Positions 23,337-31,737 are shown, numbered from the stretch's first letter. The stretch: 37,552 nt of DNA from an uncultured bacterium (GCA_905215855.1 CAJMRT010000017.1:1-37552), one strand, 5' to 3'. Program-made: numbers and translations. The notes: generated by a model from the sequence alone, not told the origin.

Positions 23337-24779
23337 TTAAAGAATCCTTACATTAAGTGAGTCTGTGCTTGAAGTCGGGCAGGTTTTGTTTGATGAAAGC
23401 ACAACAACCGTGTCACCCTTTTTAACAACACCTGTGCTGAGTGCCTTTTCCATAGCCTGTTTAGTGATTGAATCAGATGTGCGTTTTTCTTCGCCCATGA
23501 CAGCCATAACACCCCAGTTAAGGCAGAGCTTTCTGCACACAAGCTGTGATGTTGCAACTGCGATAACAGGACAGTCGGGTCTGTAATGAACCATTGCTCT
23601 TGCAACTCGACCTGTTGCACTTTCAACAATAATAGCCTTTGCGCCTACTGCCTGCGCAATATTCTTTGCAGCTTTACAAATACTTGATCTGATTGGGTTG
23701 GTGTCCTTCATTCCGTGTTCTTCCACATACTCATGAAGTGCGGTAAATTCACCGTTTTCCTCAGCCTCCGAACAAATTGCGTCAAGTGCCTTTACGCTTT
23801 CAATCGGGTACTTACCTGCGGCGGATTCTGCCGAAAGCATTACTGCGCTTGTGCCGTCATAAACTGCGTTGGCAACATCACTGATTTCGGCTCTTGTAGG
23901 ACGGGGAGCCGTTGTCATACTCTCAAGCATCTGGGTTGCAGTGATTACATACTTACCTCTTGAAACAACCTTTCTGATGATTGTTTTCTGGATTTCAGGC
24001 AGCTTGATAAACGGAATTTCAACGCCCATATCACCTCGGGCAACCATAATACCGTCTGCGTAATCAATGATTGCGTCCATATCGTCAACACCGCTCTGAT
24101 TTTCAATCTTTGCGATAATTTCAACATATTCATAACCGAGGCTGTCAATAAAGTCACGAAGAGTTCTAACATCATCGTGATTGCGGACAAATGATGCGGC
24201 AACAACTGTTGCACCGTGGTTAAGACCGAACTCGATGTCCTTTCTGTCCTGAGCGCTTACATACGGCATATTGATAAAGTAGCCCGGAATATTGATACTT
24301 TTGCGGTTTTTAAGCACACCGCCCTTGTTTACGGTACAAACGATTGATTCGGAATTTACAGACTTTACTATGAGCGAGATGATGCCGTCGTCAAGCAAAA
24401 GCTCTCTGCCGATTGCCTTCTGACCTTCGGATTCAAAAATATCGACAAGCTTAGGAAACGAAAGGCTTACACCTGTTTCGTCACCCTCCTCTTTATTTTT
24501 AAAAAGACTGAACTCTGCACCCTCTGAAAGTTCAACAGAACCGTCTTTAAATGTGCCGACTCTGACCTCAGGACCCTTTGTATCAAGCAGAATTGCAACA
24601 TTTTGACCGCTTTCTGCAATTGCCTCTTTCAAGTTCTTGATTGTAACTTCAAGCTGGTCATAAACGCCGTGTGACATATTGATTCTGGCAACATTCATAC
24701 CTGCATCAATCATCTTGCGCATCATTTCTTTTGAATTGCAGGCAGGTCCAATGGTACAAACTATCTTAGTCTTTCTCAT
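23337..24779 (-). CDS. pyk: Pyruvate kinase
   Basis: Pyk makes pyruvate and ATP from PEP and ADP in glycolysis. The 480-residue protein is the standard length without the extra C-terminal PEP-utilizer domain found in some Bacilli. It begins RKTKIVCTIGPAC and has ARINMSHG, ILLDTKGPEVR, the active-site IAKIENQSGV, the RGDMGVEIP segment and TQMLESM. The ATG at 24779 is chosen over an upstream one at 24857 because GGACGGAG lies before it. It competes with aroF for PEP, so its position beside the aromatic block is notable, although transcribed the other way. Confidence 0.95.
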   Translation of the reverse strand: MRKTKIVCTIGPACNSKEMMRKMIDAGMNVARINMSHGVYDQLEVTIKNLKEAIAESGQNVAILLDTKGPEVRVGTFKDGSVELSEGAEFSLFKNKEEGDETGVSLSFPKLVDIFESEGQKAIGRELLLDDGIISLIVKSVNSESIVCTVNKGGVLKNRKSINIPGYFINMPYVSAQDRKDIEFGLNHGATVVAASFVRNHDDVRTLRDFIDSLGYEYVEIIAKIENQSGVDDMDAIIDYADGIMVARGDMGVEIPFIKLPEIQKTIIRKVVSRGKYVITATQMLESMTTAPRPTRAEISDVANAVYDGTSAVMLSAESAAGKYPIESVKALDAICSEAEENGEFTALHEYVEEHGMKDTNPIRSSICKAAKNIAQAVGAKAIIVESATGRVARAMVHYRPDCPVIAVATSQLVCRKLCLNWGVMAVMGEEKRTSDSITKQAMEKALSTGVVKKGDTVVVLSSNKTCPTSSTDSLNVRIL

Positions 24780-24861
24780 AATTTCTCCGTCCCTTTTGAA
24801 ATGTTTATGTTTCATTATTGTACATATGTATAAATCTGTGTAAATTTTTCTAATCAATCAC

Positions 24862-24890
24862 ATTATAGCGTATCTACCTCACAATTTCAA
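24862..24890 (-). promoter_or_regulatory. SigA-type promoter of pyk
   Basis: On the minus strand there is -35 TTGAAA (24885-24890), a 17-base spacer and perfect -10 TATAAT (24862-24867). The predicted leader is about 75 bases. Confidence 0.75.
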
Positions 24891-24944
24891 TCATTGATTT
24901 GTAAAATTTCACATTCTGTGGCTTGTACAAAAATTTTCAAAACA

Positions 24945-24977
24945 ATAACAAAAAATCGGGCAGTTTCCTGCCCGATT
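24945..24977 (-). terminator. Terminator after the CotH-dockerin gene
   Basis: A perfect 10-base-pair stem (arms 24954-24963 and 24968-24977, TTTC loop) is followed on the minus strand by TTTTTTGTTATTG. Confidence 0.88.
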
Positions 24978-24988
24978 CTGTGCTTGAA

Positions 24989-26977
24989 TTATACAAGATT
25001 TACGATAATCTTCTGAATTTGTGTTGCGTCAAGAACGGTGATTTCACCGTCACCGTTTACATCGGCAACATTGAGTTGACTGTCTGTGAGTGTTTCAAGA
25101 CTTACAATGTACTTCTGAACAAGTGTTGCGTCCATTACCGTAACAGCACCGTCACCGTCAACATCACCCTTAATTGCAGATGGTGTGTACTGGCTGAACC
25201 ACTGGCTGCTTATCCAAGCTGCACGGCTTGTCATCCAATCAGCCGCATAGTTGTACATATCTGTAAAGCTGCCCTGATTGTAGCTTGTCTTTGTATTGCT
25301 TACTGTATATGTGCCTGTTTTCATATCAAAATCAGCTTTGTTCATTGAAGTGTGGTCACAAATCCAACTGCCTGTTTTGATATACCAACCACTTGTGTAG
25401 TTCATCTCTGCACTGTCTTTGAGAAGGTTATAGTACTTTGCTTTTGAATAGAACTCATCAGAACCCAAATAGTACTGAGTTTTGCCTGCAAAGTAGTTGA
25501 TTGCGGGAACAAACTGCTCAAACCAAATATTTACGGCTGCCTTATTAACCAAAGTATTTCTTGAAATGTTGTTAATAATGTTGCTGCTGTTCTGAGTGCG
25601 TTTTTGTCTGTCCTTAAATCTGCACCACCAGCCTGAATACTGTGTGTAATCCTTAACACCGAAGTTCTGAAGATCCCAAGCACTGCCTGTAGCATTACCG
25701 AGCGCATTATCGTAGTCCCATACAGGTGAGCCGAAGAACTTATAGTTACCGTCGGAATCCTGCTTATAAACAAAGTAAACGCTTGAAACGCCGGCATCCC
25801 AGTTCTTGCCAAGTTCATTTATGAGCCACAGCTTTGCGCAGGAATCGACATCTGCATACTGTGAGAGGTCGGAAGCGGTGTTTTTTGCGGCATTGTGGAA
25901 AGCGTTATACTTTTCACGGACATAGTTCTTAACCTCATCATAGCCCTTGTCGCCTTCAGAAAGCTCGGGTGCTTTAATTGTAACCTTGATGCCGTCGTTA
26001 CATTTTACATAGTAATCCTCGCCGTCTGTAGCGCCTGCATCAACTTCGCAAAGGAACGGAAAATCCTTGTTTACATTTCCGTCAGCGTCAAGGTATGCAG
26101 TATCGTCAATATCGTTGATAAGGGCATTTTTGCCGACCTCAATCTTTTCGGTCATCTGATATGAACCCCAGTAGAAACCGTCAGAATAAAAGTCTACATA
26201 TCTTGAATCCGAAGCATAGGGAGTTCCTACTGCATCTGCAAGGTCATAAAGAAAACGGTTTCTTGTAAGTGAATCGTCCTGATAGTTTGCAAGGAGTGAG
26301 AACTTCTTACCCTTTGCCATACCGCCGATTGAAACCTTGTCGGAATATGTAATATTAAAAGGCTTTTTAGCCTTGCCCCATGTTGAGTTGCCTCTGCCCT
26401 TGATTTTCTTGATTGAAGTATTATCAATCTTGCCGTCCTTGTCAACAATTGCGCCTGTTGCGGATGCAGAGTTGCTCTTGTCCTCGCTGAGATATGAGAT
26501 AAGCTCAGAACCGTTGCCGTCAGCATTGCTGTTGTTTACATAAATTGCAGACTCGGCAGATGATTTTAAGAATGTAAGAGAGTAGGTTTTGCCGCCTGCA
26601 TTTACATTGCTTGCTTTGTCAATTGTATAGGAAACTTCCCTTGACTCACCTGCAGGGATAGTAACATTATTAACTGTAACATTGTTTGAGTAAGCGTTGT
26701 AAAGCTCAACGCTTGTTGATAAAACACTGCTCGGAAGGAAAAAATACTTCTGATTTGCGTTGATTTCGTCCATATCCTCGTTGTGTTCACACTGCCAGGC
26801 AACCCACGCATCAGAGTCGGCTGAACCGCTTACTGCATGGGCGTAAAGTGCATTCTGAGTTTTGAACGAAAGTGTAGGTGATGTTGTTTCAGCAGCAGAA
26901 ACAGATAACGCAGACATACTGCCGGCTGTCATCAAGCCTGCAAGCACAATTGAAATCGCTTTCTTTGTTGTTTTCAC
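24989..26977 (-). CDS. Secreted CotH-family protein with C-terminal dockerin
   Basis: This is a secreted protein of 662 residues. A signal peptide (KK-rich start, hydrophobic core, VSA cleavage at about residue 28) is followed by a region without recognised motif, then a CotH domain: GRGNSTW (194-200), FSLLANYQDDSLTRN, YWGSYQMTEKIEVG, and WDYDNALGN (420-428). CotH proteins are atypical protein kinases of spore coats and surfaces. The last 60 residues (603-662) form a type I-like dockerin with two calcium loops (DVDGDGAVTVMDA and DVNGDGEITVLDA), which would dock onto a cohesin. The start is a GTG at 26977 with AGGAG 8 bases upstream. A GTG at 26986 is too close to it. The target of this domain is unknown. 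Confidence 0.9.
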   Translation of the reverse strand: MKTTKKAISIVLAGLMTAGSMSALSVSAAETTSPTLSFKTQNALYAHAVSGSADSDAWVAWQCEHNEDMDEINANQKYFFLPSSVLSTSVELYNAYSNNVTVNNVTIPAGESREVSYTIDKASNVNAGGKTYSLTFLKSSAESAIYVNNSNADGNGSELISYLSEDKSNSASATGAIVDKDGKIDNTSIKKIKGRGNSTWGKAKKPFNITYSDKVSIGGMAKGKKFSLLANYQDDSLTRNRFLYDLADAVGTPYASDSRYVDFYSDGFYWGSYQMTEKIEVGKNALINDIDDTAYLDADGNVNKDFPFLCEVDAGATDGEDYYVKCNDGIKVTIKAPELSEGDKGYDEVKNYVREKYNAFHNAAKNTASDLSQYADVDSCAKLWLINELGKNWDAGVSSVYFVYKQDSDGNYKFFGSPVWDYDNALGNATGSAWDLQNFGVKDYTQYSGWWCRFKDRQKRTQNSSNIINNISRNTLVNKAAVNIWFEQFVPAINYFAGKTQYYLGSDEFYSKAKYYNLLKDSAEMNYTSGWYIKTGSWICDHTSMNKADFDMKTGTYTVSNTKTSYNQGSFTDMYNYAADWMTSRAAWISSQWFSQYTPSAIKGDVDGDGAVTVMDATLVQKYIVSLETLTDSQLNVADVNGDGEITVLDATQIQKIIVNLV

Positions 26978-27134
26978 TTTAATCACTCCTAAAAAATAAT
27001 ATTGACAACGAGCTTCTCAATATATTCACAAAAAGTTCACTTATTAATCACATCAATCAAAATTATTGTAGCATTTGCATAAAATTAAAGCAAGTTATTT
27101 TTCAATATGTAAAGGCATTATTTTGCGAATTTTC

Positions 27135-27163
27135 TTTATTTTCAGTAGTTTTTTTGATATAAT
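27135..27163 (+). promoter_or_regulatory. Extended -10 promoter of the lipoprotein gene
   Basis: There is TGATATAAT (27155-27163), an extended -10 with perfect TATAAT. A weak -35 (TTTATT, 27135-27140) is 17 bases upstream. The other direction (CotH gene) has no clear promoter in this divergent gap. Confidence 0.55.
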
Positions 27164-27219
27164 ATTATGGTAATGGTAGGTTGATAAACCGAATTTTTAT
27201 AACATAAGGAAGTGGCACA

Positions 27220-28140
27220 ATGCGTAACAGCAAAAAGAAAAACTATTGTCTTATTGCAGCACTCGCATCACTCGTAGCTTTTTCAACAATGGCAGCAAGT
27301 GTTATGAGCGGTTGCGGTGAAAATTCCGATGAACAGAAAACAACAAAAATTGTTCACGAAACAAGAATAGATACACAGGTTGAAACCAGAATTGAAACAT
27401 ATACCGAAGTTGTTACGGACGCTCAGGGCAACACAGAATATGTTGAAGAGACAAAGGCTGTTCCTGTTAACAGCGACAAGGCTGACAGCAACGGCAATTC
27501 TTCCGACAAGTCAGAGTCCTCTGCAAATAACAACAAGGGAAGCAACAACGGCAATAATAACAGCAACAATAATAGTAACAGCACGAACAGTTCTTCAAAC
27601 AAAGGCTCAAACAATCAGACCTCATCAAAAACAGAAAGGTCAGAAAGCAGCAACACAAACAACAATTCTTCAAAAACAGATTCCGGCAAAACAAATAATA
27701 ACAGTTCATCATCAAAAACAGAGAGCAAAACACTCACTATCGGCGGTAAAAAATATAATGTCGGTGATACAGTTGTATGCACCTATGAACTGACAACACC
27801 TGCTGTTCTTGAAAACTATCAGGCTACAATCAGCTATGATTCATCAAAACTCAGCTGTTTGTCCGCAAAAATGTCAGAACCCGCAAAGAACGGTGCTATG
27901 CTCAACAAAAACCTTAACGGTGAAATCAAAACCTGCGGTTCAAACATCAGCGATGGATACGACTACACAACCGGCGGAAAATTTATGACCGTAACCTATG
28001 TTGTAAAGGCAGGCGGCTCAACATCGCCTAAATTCAACTGGGAAATTGCCTGCAGAGCAAGCGACAGCAAGAATCTTATCAGCGACAGCGGTAAGCCGGC
28101 AAGCGGATTTAAGCTGAAAACAGCATACACAAAGGGATAA
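27220..28140 (+). CDS. Lipoprotein with Ser/Asn linker and cohesin-like domain
   Basis: This is a 306-residue predicted lipoprotein. The signal sequence ends in a lipobox-like VMSGC with Cys32. Then come an acidic/Thr-rich stretch (about 40-83) and a low-complexity Ser/Asn/Lys linker (about 84-170). The C-terminal domain (171-306) has a cohesin-like pattern: VGDTVVCTYELTT, NYQATISYDSSKL, a central loop, and GGKFMTVTYVVKAG. The layout is that of a membrane-anchored receptor reaching through the cell wall. The cohesin call is a judgement from strand pattern, not a proven match. Other carbohydrate-binding or immunoglobulin-like sandwiches are alternatives. It diverges from the dockerin-bearing CotH gene. 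AAGGAAG lies upstream of the ATG. Confidence 0.75.
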   Translation: MRNSKKKNYCLIAALASLVAFSTMAASVMSGCGENSDEQKTTKIVHETRIDTQVETRIETYTEVVTDAQGNTEYVEETKAVPVNSDKADSNGNSSDKSESSANNNKGSNNGNNNSNNNSNSTNSSSNKGSNNQTSSKTERSESSNTNNNSSKTDSGKTNNNSSSSKTESKTLTIGGKKYNVGDTVVCTYELTTPAVLENYQATISYDSSKLSCLSAKMSEPAKNGAMLNKNLNGEIKTCGSNISDGYDYTTGGKFMTVTYVVKAGGSTSPKFNWEIACRASDSKNLISDSGKPASGFKLKTAYTKG

Positions 28141-28168
28141 TTTTAATAAAAAATTTAATATTGCAACC

Positions 28169-28204
28169 AAAAACACCTGCAAAATCGTCTTGCAGGTGTT
28201 TTTA
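28169..28204 (+). terminator. Terminator after the lipoprotein gene
   Basis: A stem AAACACCTGCA/TGCAGGTGTTT (28171-28181 and 28191-28201), with a 9-base loop, ends in a T run. Confidence 0.88.
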
Positions 28205-28206
28205 TG

Positions 28207-28338
28207 TTCGTGCAGATAGTATTGCAAAGGAAATGCTTATTCTGCCCGAGCGTGACACACAATTAGATTATAAGGTCGCCATACCAATTCGTGTAGATAG
28301 TTTGATGTAGGGAAAAATTATTCTGCCCGAGTTTGACA
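28207..28338. repeat. Degenerate 51-base direct repeat, two copies
   Basis: Copies at 28207-28257 and 28288-28338 align without gaps at about 38 of 51 positions, with a period of 81. The best conserved core is TTATTCTGCCCGAG. Confidence 0.65.
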
Positions 28339-28360
28339 TTGCAATGGATTTTTCTGACCT

Positions 28361-28384
28361 GTAGGGGCGTTCATTGTACGCCCG
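28361..28384. repeat. Dispersed palindromic element, copy C (inverted)
   Basis: The reverse complement matches 23 of 24 bases of copy A (448-476). It keeps a hairpin core, though one mismatch lies next to the stem. Confidence 0.7.
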
Positions 28385-28448
28385 CATTGATGAAACTTTT
28401 GGTTTAATGGAATATATTTTGATTTTTTTCAAAAATATGTATCCTGTT

Positions 28449-28485
28449 TTGAACGCTTTGCGTTCAATCGTGTGCAGTGCACACG
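28449..28485. repeat. Two adjacent small palindromes
   Basis: TTGAACGC/GCGTTCAA (28449-28456 and 28460-28467, 3-base loop) is followed after one base by CGTGTGC/GCACACG (28469-28475 and 28479-28485, 3-base loop). No T run follows, so terminator function is unlikely. Confidence 0.65.
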
Positions 28486-28576
28486 AGCGGGAGAACACGG
28501 ATCCCCCCTACGAGATAGCAATAACTTTGTGACATTTATAAAAGTTGTATGTATAATAAATTTTCAGTTTTTACTC

Positions 28577-28605
28577 GCGGGCGTCCAATGAACGCCCCTA
28601 CTGAT
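28577..28605. repeat. Dispersed palindromic element, copy B
   Basis: It is identical in all 29 bases to 448-476, with the GGGCGT/ACGCCC hairpin core. It lies near the end of rplQ. Confidence 0.75.
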
Positions 28606-28651
28606 TTGCGGGATTCATAAAATTTGTACAAATCATTATTCTCCTGCAAAC

Positions 28652-28683
28652 GCAAAAACTCCCGACTTTTGTGAGTCGGGAGT
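28652..28683 (-). terminator. Terminator of the ribosomal cluster after rplQ
   Basis: A 9-base-pair stem ACTCCCGAC/GTCGGGAGT (28658-28666 and 28675-28683) is followed on the minus strand by TTTTTG. It ends the large ribosomal transcript. Confidence 0.85.
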
Positions 28684-28713
28684 CAAATTGAACTTGTATA
28701 AACTTAAAAAGAA

Positions 28714-29055
28714 TTAAACGAGCTCGATAATTGCCATTTCAGCTGCGTCACCGCGACGGGGACCGATCTTAGTAACTCTTGTATAGCCACCGTTTCTGTC
28801 GCTGTATTTTGGAGCAATTTCCTTGAAGAGCTTGCTTGTAACATCTTCCTTAGTAACAAAAGCCAAAACAAGGCGTCTGTTGTGAAGAGTATCTTCTTTA
28901 GCTGTAGTAATCATCTTCTCTGCCATAGCCTGAACTTCCTTGGCACGAGTAAGAGTTGTTTCAATTTTGCCGTTTTCCAAAAGGAAAGTAACCATAGCAC
29001 GAAGCATTGCAGTTCTCTGTGCAGTAGTTCTTCCTAATTTTCTTGTACCTGGCAT
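28714..29055 (-). CDS. rplQ: 50S ribosomal protein L17
   Basis: L17 lies on the large subunit near the exit tunnel. The 113-residue product begins MPGTRKLGRTTAQRTAMLR, the family signature, and contains TRAKEVQAMAEKMIT. The ATG at 29055 has AAAGGAG upstream. It is the last gene of the ribosomal/rpoA cluster, in standard position after rpoA. Confidence 0.97.
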   Translation of the reverse strand: MPGTRKLGRTTAQRTAMLRAMVTFLLENGKIETTLTRAKEVQAMAEKMITTAKEDTLHNRRLVLAFVTKEDVTSKLFKEIAPKYSDRNGGYTRVTKIGPRRGDAAEMAIIELV

Positions 29056-29126
29056 TTCTTTCACTCCTTTACCGTTGAGTTTATTGGTAAGAATTTGACA
29101 GAACAACTGTCAAAGACTTGGGAAGT

Positions 29127-30080
29127 TTATTCGTCTTCCTTCTGAAGACTAAAACCGAGAGAATTGAGCTTCTGTACTACTTCCTCGAGAGATTTTCTAC
29201 CGAGGTTACGCACCTTCATCATATCCTCTTCGGACTTGTTGATCAAATCCTCTACCGTGTTAATGCCTGCACGCTTGAGACAGTTGAAAGAACGAACTGA
29301 AAGATCAAGATCTTCAATTGTCATTTCAAGAATCTTTTCCTTGCCCTTGTCATCCTTCTCAACCATAACCTCGGCACTTGAAGCCTTGTCGGAAAGGTTT
29401 ACAAAAAGGTTAAGGTGCTCGGTAAGAACCTTTGCAGCAAGAGAAACAGCCTCCTGAGCATTGATAACTCCGTTTGTCCAAACATCCAAAGTGAGCTTGT
29501 CATAGTCGGTAATCTGACCTACACGAGTGTTATCAACTGTATAGTTTACCTTTAACACGGGAGTATAAATTGAATCAATCGGCAAAACGCCAATAACATT
29601 GTTGCCGCTTAACTGCTTGTTGCGCTCTGAAGGAATATATCCTCTGCCCTTGTCAACTGTGATTTCCATATTGAGCTTAGCACCCTCACCGAGTGTAGCA
29701 ATGTGGAGTTCAGGGTTGAGAATTTCAACCTCATCATCACATTTGATGTCGGCAGCCTTTACCTCACAGGGACCCTCGGCTGCAATTTCGATAACCTTTG
29801 GGCTTGTTTCATGGAGCTTTGCAACAAGACTTTTCATATTAAGAACAATTTCCGTAACGTCTTCCTTTACGCCGGGAATAGTTGAAAATTCGTGAAGAAC
29901 GCCGTCAATCTTGATTGATGTAACAGCACAGCCTTCAAGAGAGGAAAGCAGCACACGGCGCAAACTGTTGCCGAGTGTGTTGCCGAAGCCGCGCTCGAGC
30001 GGTTCGACAACAAACTTGCCGTACTTTCCATCCTCGGTTAATTCCTCGGTTTCAATTCTTGGCTTTTCAATTTCTATCAT
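29127..30080 (-). CDS. rpoA: DNA-directed RNA polymerase alpha subunit
   Basis: RpoA dimerises to nucleate polymerase assembly. The 317-residue protein has an N-terminal assembly domain (with RGFGNTLGNSLRRVLLSS), a short linker, and a C-terminal domain (LDLSVRSFNCLKRAGINTVEDL) that contacts upstream promoter DNA and activators. AGGAGG precedes the ATG. It follows rpsD as in most Firmicutes. Confidence 0.98.
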   Translation of the reverse strand: MIEIEKPRIETEELTEDGKYGKFVVEPLERGFGNTLGNSLRRVLLSSLEGCAVTSIKIDGVLHEFSTIPGVKEDVTEIVLNMKSLVAKLHETSPKVIEIAAEGPCEVKAADIKCDDEVEILNPELHIATLGEGAKLNMEITVDKGRGYIPSERNKQLSGNNVIGVLPIDSIYTPVLKVNYTVDNTRVGQITDYDKLTLDVWTNGVINAQEAVSLAAKVLTEHLNLFVNLSDKASSAEVMVEKDDKGKEKILEMTIEDLDLSVRSFNCLKRAGINTVEDLINKSEEDMMKVRNLGRKSLEEVVQKLNSLGFSLQKEDE

Positions 30081-30154
30081 TCGCGAATCCTCCTAAACAT
30101 TATGCGACTGCAAAAGCAGCCCATCTGTGTGTAATCTGCGTGTGAAATATAAGA

Positions 30155-30757
30155 TTACTTGGAGTACAACTCAACGATGAGGTGTTCTTCAACAGGAAAG
30201 TCGATGTCTTCTCTCTGAGGAGCTGCAACAACCTTGCCGCCGAGAAGGTTTTCGTTCTTCTCAAGCCACTTTGGTGTTACAATTGAAGATGTTTCGCCAT
30301 CTGCGATTGCCTTGAATCTTGCAGTTGAACGGCTCTTCTCCTTAACCTCGATTACATCGCCAACCTTAACAAGGTATGAAGGAATGTTTACCTTCTTACC
30401 GTTTACGGTAAAGTGGCTGTGACTGACAAGCTGTCTTGCTTCTCTTCTTGTTGCTGCAAGACCGAGTCTGAAGATAACATTGTCAAGTCTTCTTTCAATA
30501 AGTGTGAGCAATACAGCACCTGTCTTACCCTCAGCCTTTTCAGCTTTTTCGTAGTAAGCTCTGAACTGCTTCTCCATGATGCCGTAGATAAATTTTACCT
30601 TCTGCTTCTCAGTAAGCTGCATGCTGTACTCGCTCTTTTTTCTTCTCATCTTACCGCCGGGATTTCTGTTGGAAGTCTTCTTGGAATAACCCATAACTGC
30701 AGGTGAAATACCAAGAGCTCTGCAACGCTTAGCGATAGGCTGCATATTTTTAGCCAT
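30155..30757 (-). CDS. rpsD: 30S ribosomal protein S4
   Basis: S4 is a primary 16S rRNA-binding assembly protein. The 200-residue product has the S4 RNA-binding domain with RRLDNVIFRLGLAATRREARQ split over its centre. The N-terminus (MAKNMQPIAKRCRALG) lacks the cysteine zinc motif found in some S4 paralogues, so this is a zinc-free form. AAAAGGAGG precedes the ATG. Confidence 0.97.
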   Translation of the reverse strand: MAKNMQPIAKRCRALGISPAVMGYSKKTSNRNPGGKMRRKKSEYSMQLTEKQKVKFIYGIMEKQFRAYYEKAEKAEGKTGAVLLTLIERRLDNVIFRLGLAATRREARQLVSHSHFTVNGKKVNIPSYLVKVGDVIEVKEKSRSTARFKAIADGETSSIVTPKWLEKNENLLGGKVVAAPQREDIDFPVEEHLIVELYSK

Positions 30758-30783
30758 AGTAGAATTTTCCTCCTTTTAAAATA

Positions 30784-31185
30784 CTATACGCGTCTTCTCT
30801 TTGGAGGACGGCATCCGTTGTGCGGGATTGGAGTAACATCCTTAATCATTGTTACCTCAAGACCTGCAGTCTGCAATGCACGGATTGCAGCTTCACGACC
30901 CTGACCGGGGCCCTTTACATATACTTCAACATACTTCATGCCGTGTTCCATTGCTGCCTTTGCAGCTGTCTCGGCTGCTGACTGAGCGGCAAACGGAGTT
31001 GACTTCTTTGAACCTCTGAAACCGAGCTCGCCTGCGCTTGCCCATGAAACAGCGTTGCCCTGTGTATCGGAAATAGTAACAATTGTGTTGTTAAATGTTG
31101 ACTGGATATGCGCTGCGCCTTTTTCAATGTGCTTGCGTTCACGGCGACGGCGAATAACCTTCTTACCACCCTTTGGTGCTGCCAT
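30784..31185 (-). CDS. rpsK: 30S ribosomal protein S11
   Basis: S11 forms part of the small subunit platform near the E site. The 133-residue product has the conserved GAAHIQSTFNNTIVTISD and the C-terminal DVTPIPHNGCRPPKRRRV segment. Length and position, between rpsM and rpsD, are standard. Confidence 0.98.
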   Translation of the reverse strand: MAAPKGGKKVIRRRRERKHIEKGAAHIQSTFNNTIVTISDTQGNAVSWASAGELGFRGSKKSTPFAAQSAAETAAKAAMEHGMKYVEVYVKGPGQGREAAIRALQTAGLEVTMIKDVTPIPHNGCRPPKRRRV

Positions 31186-31200
31186 AGTCCTTTGCCCTCC

Positions 31201-31569
31201 TTACTTCTTCTTATTAGCCATGGTCTTACGGGGACCCTTGCGAGTACGAGCGTTAGTCTTAGAACGCTGACCTCTTACAGGAAGTCCTTTTCTGTGGCGA
31301 ACGCCACGGTAACAACCAATATCAATAAGTCTTTTAATATCATAAGCGATGTCACGGCGAAGGTCACCTTCAACGCGGCAGTGATGCTCGATGTATTCTC
31401 TGAGCTTTGCAATATCTTCTTCTGTCAAATCTCTGACACGAGTGTCGGGATTAACACCTGTTGCAGCAATAATGTCGTCTGCAGTCTTACGGCCGATACC
31501 GTAGATATAGGTTAAACCAATCTCAACTCTTTTATCTCTCGGTAAGTCAACACCTGCTATACGAGCCAT
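31201..31569 (-). CDS. rpsM: 30S ribosomal protein S13
   Basis: S13 lies in the head of the small subunit and contacts tRNA and the large subunit. The 122-residue product starts MARIAGVDLPRDKRVEIGLT and ends in a basic tail with GQRSKTNARTRKGPRKT. GGAGGTG lies before the ATG. It follows rpmJ. Confidence 0.98.
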   Translation of the reverse strand: MARIAGVDLPRDKRVEIGLTYIYGIGRKTADDIIAATGVNPDTRVRDLTEEDIAKLREYIEHHCRVEGDLRRDIAYDIKRLIDIGCYRGVRHRKGLPVRGQRSKTNARTRKGPRKTMANKKK

Positions 31570-31623
31570 ATAGTTGCACCTCCATATAAATTCTAAAATA
31601 TAATTTTGTTTTTCTTAGGTAAA

Positions 31624-31737
31624 TTAACCCTGACGCTGCTTGTGCTTGGGGTTTTCGCAAATAACTAAAATCTTACCTTTTCTTTTGATAACTTTGCACT
31701 TATCGCACATTTTCTTTACTGAAGGTCTGACTTTCAT
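31624..31737 (-). CDS. rpmJ: 50S ribosomal protein L36
   Basis: The 37-residue protein, translated by eye, begins MKVRPSVKKMCDKCKVIKR and ends KHKQRQG. It has the C-C-C-H zinc ligands (CDKC, then CENPKH), so it is the zinc-containing form. It lies between infA and rpsM as in other Firmicutes. AAAGGAA precedes the ATG. Confidence 0.95.
   Translation of the reverse strand: MKVRPSVKKMCDKCKVIKRKGKILVICENPKHKQRQG

Larger units (their letters stand above)
28205..28651. other. Repeat-rich noncoding stretch between two terminators
   Basis: There is no credible gene in these roughly 450 bases. The stretch contains a 51-base direct repeat (28207-28257 and 28288-28338), an inverted copy of the dispersed element (28361-28384), two small palindromes (28449-28467 and 28469-28485), and a direct copy of the element (28577-28605). 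It looks like an accumulation site for small mobile or repeat elements. Confidence 0.7.

Noticed and set aside
27380..27793. A second plus-strand frame within the lipoprotein gene
   Set aside because: It arises from the repetitive Ser/Asn codons read in another frame. The lipoprotein frame has a signal sequence and a domain.
28207..28338. CRISPR-like array
   Set aside because: Only two diverged copies, no regular short spacers and no cas genes anywhere in the window.
28449..28485. Palindromes as an attachment site or transposon end
   Set aside because: No integrase or transposase is nearby and no target duplication was seen, so they are listed only as palindromes.
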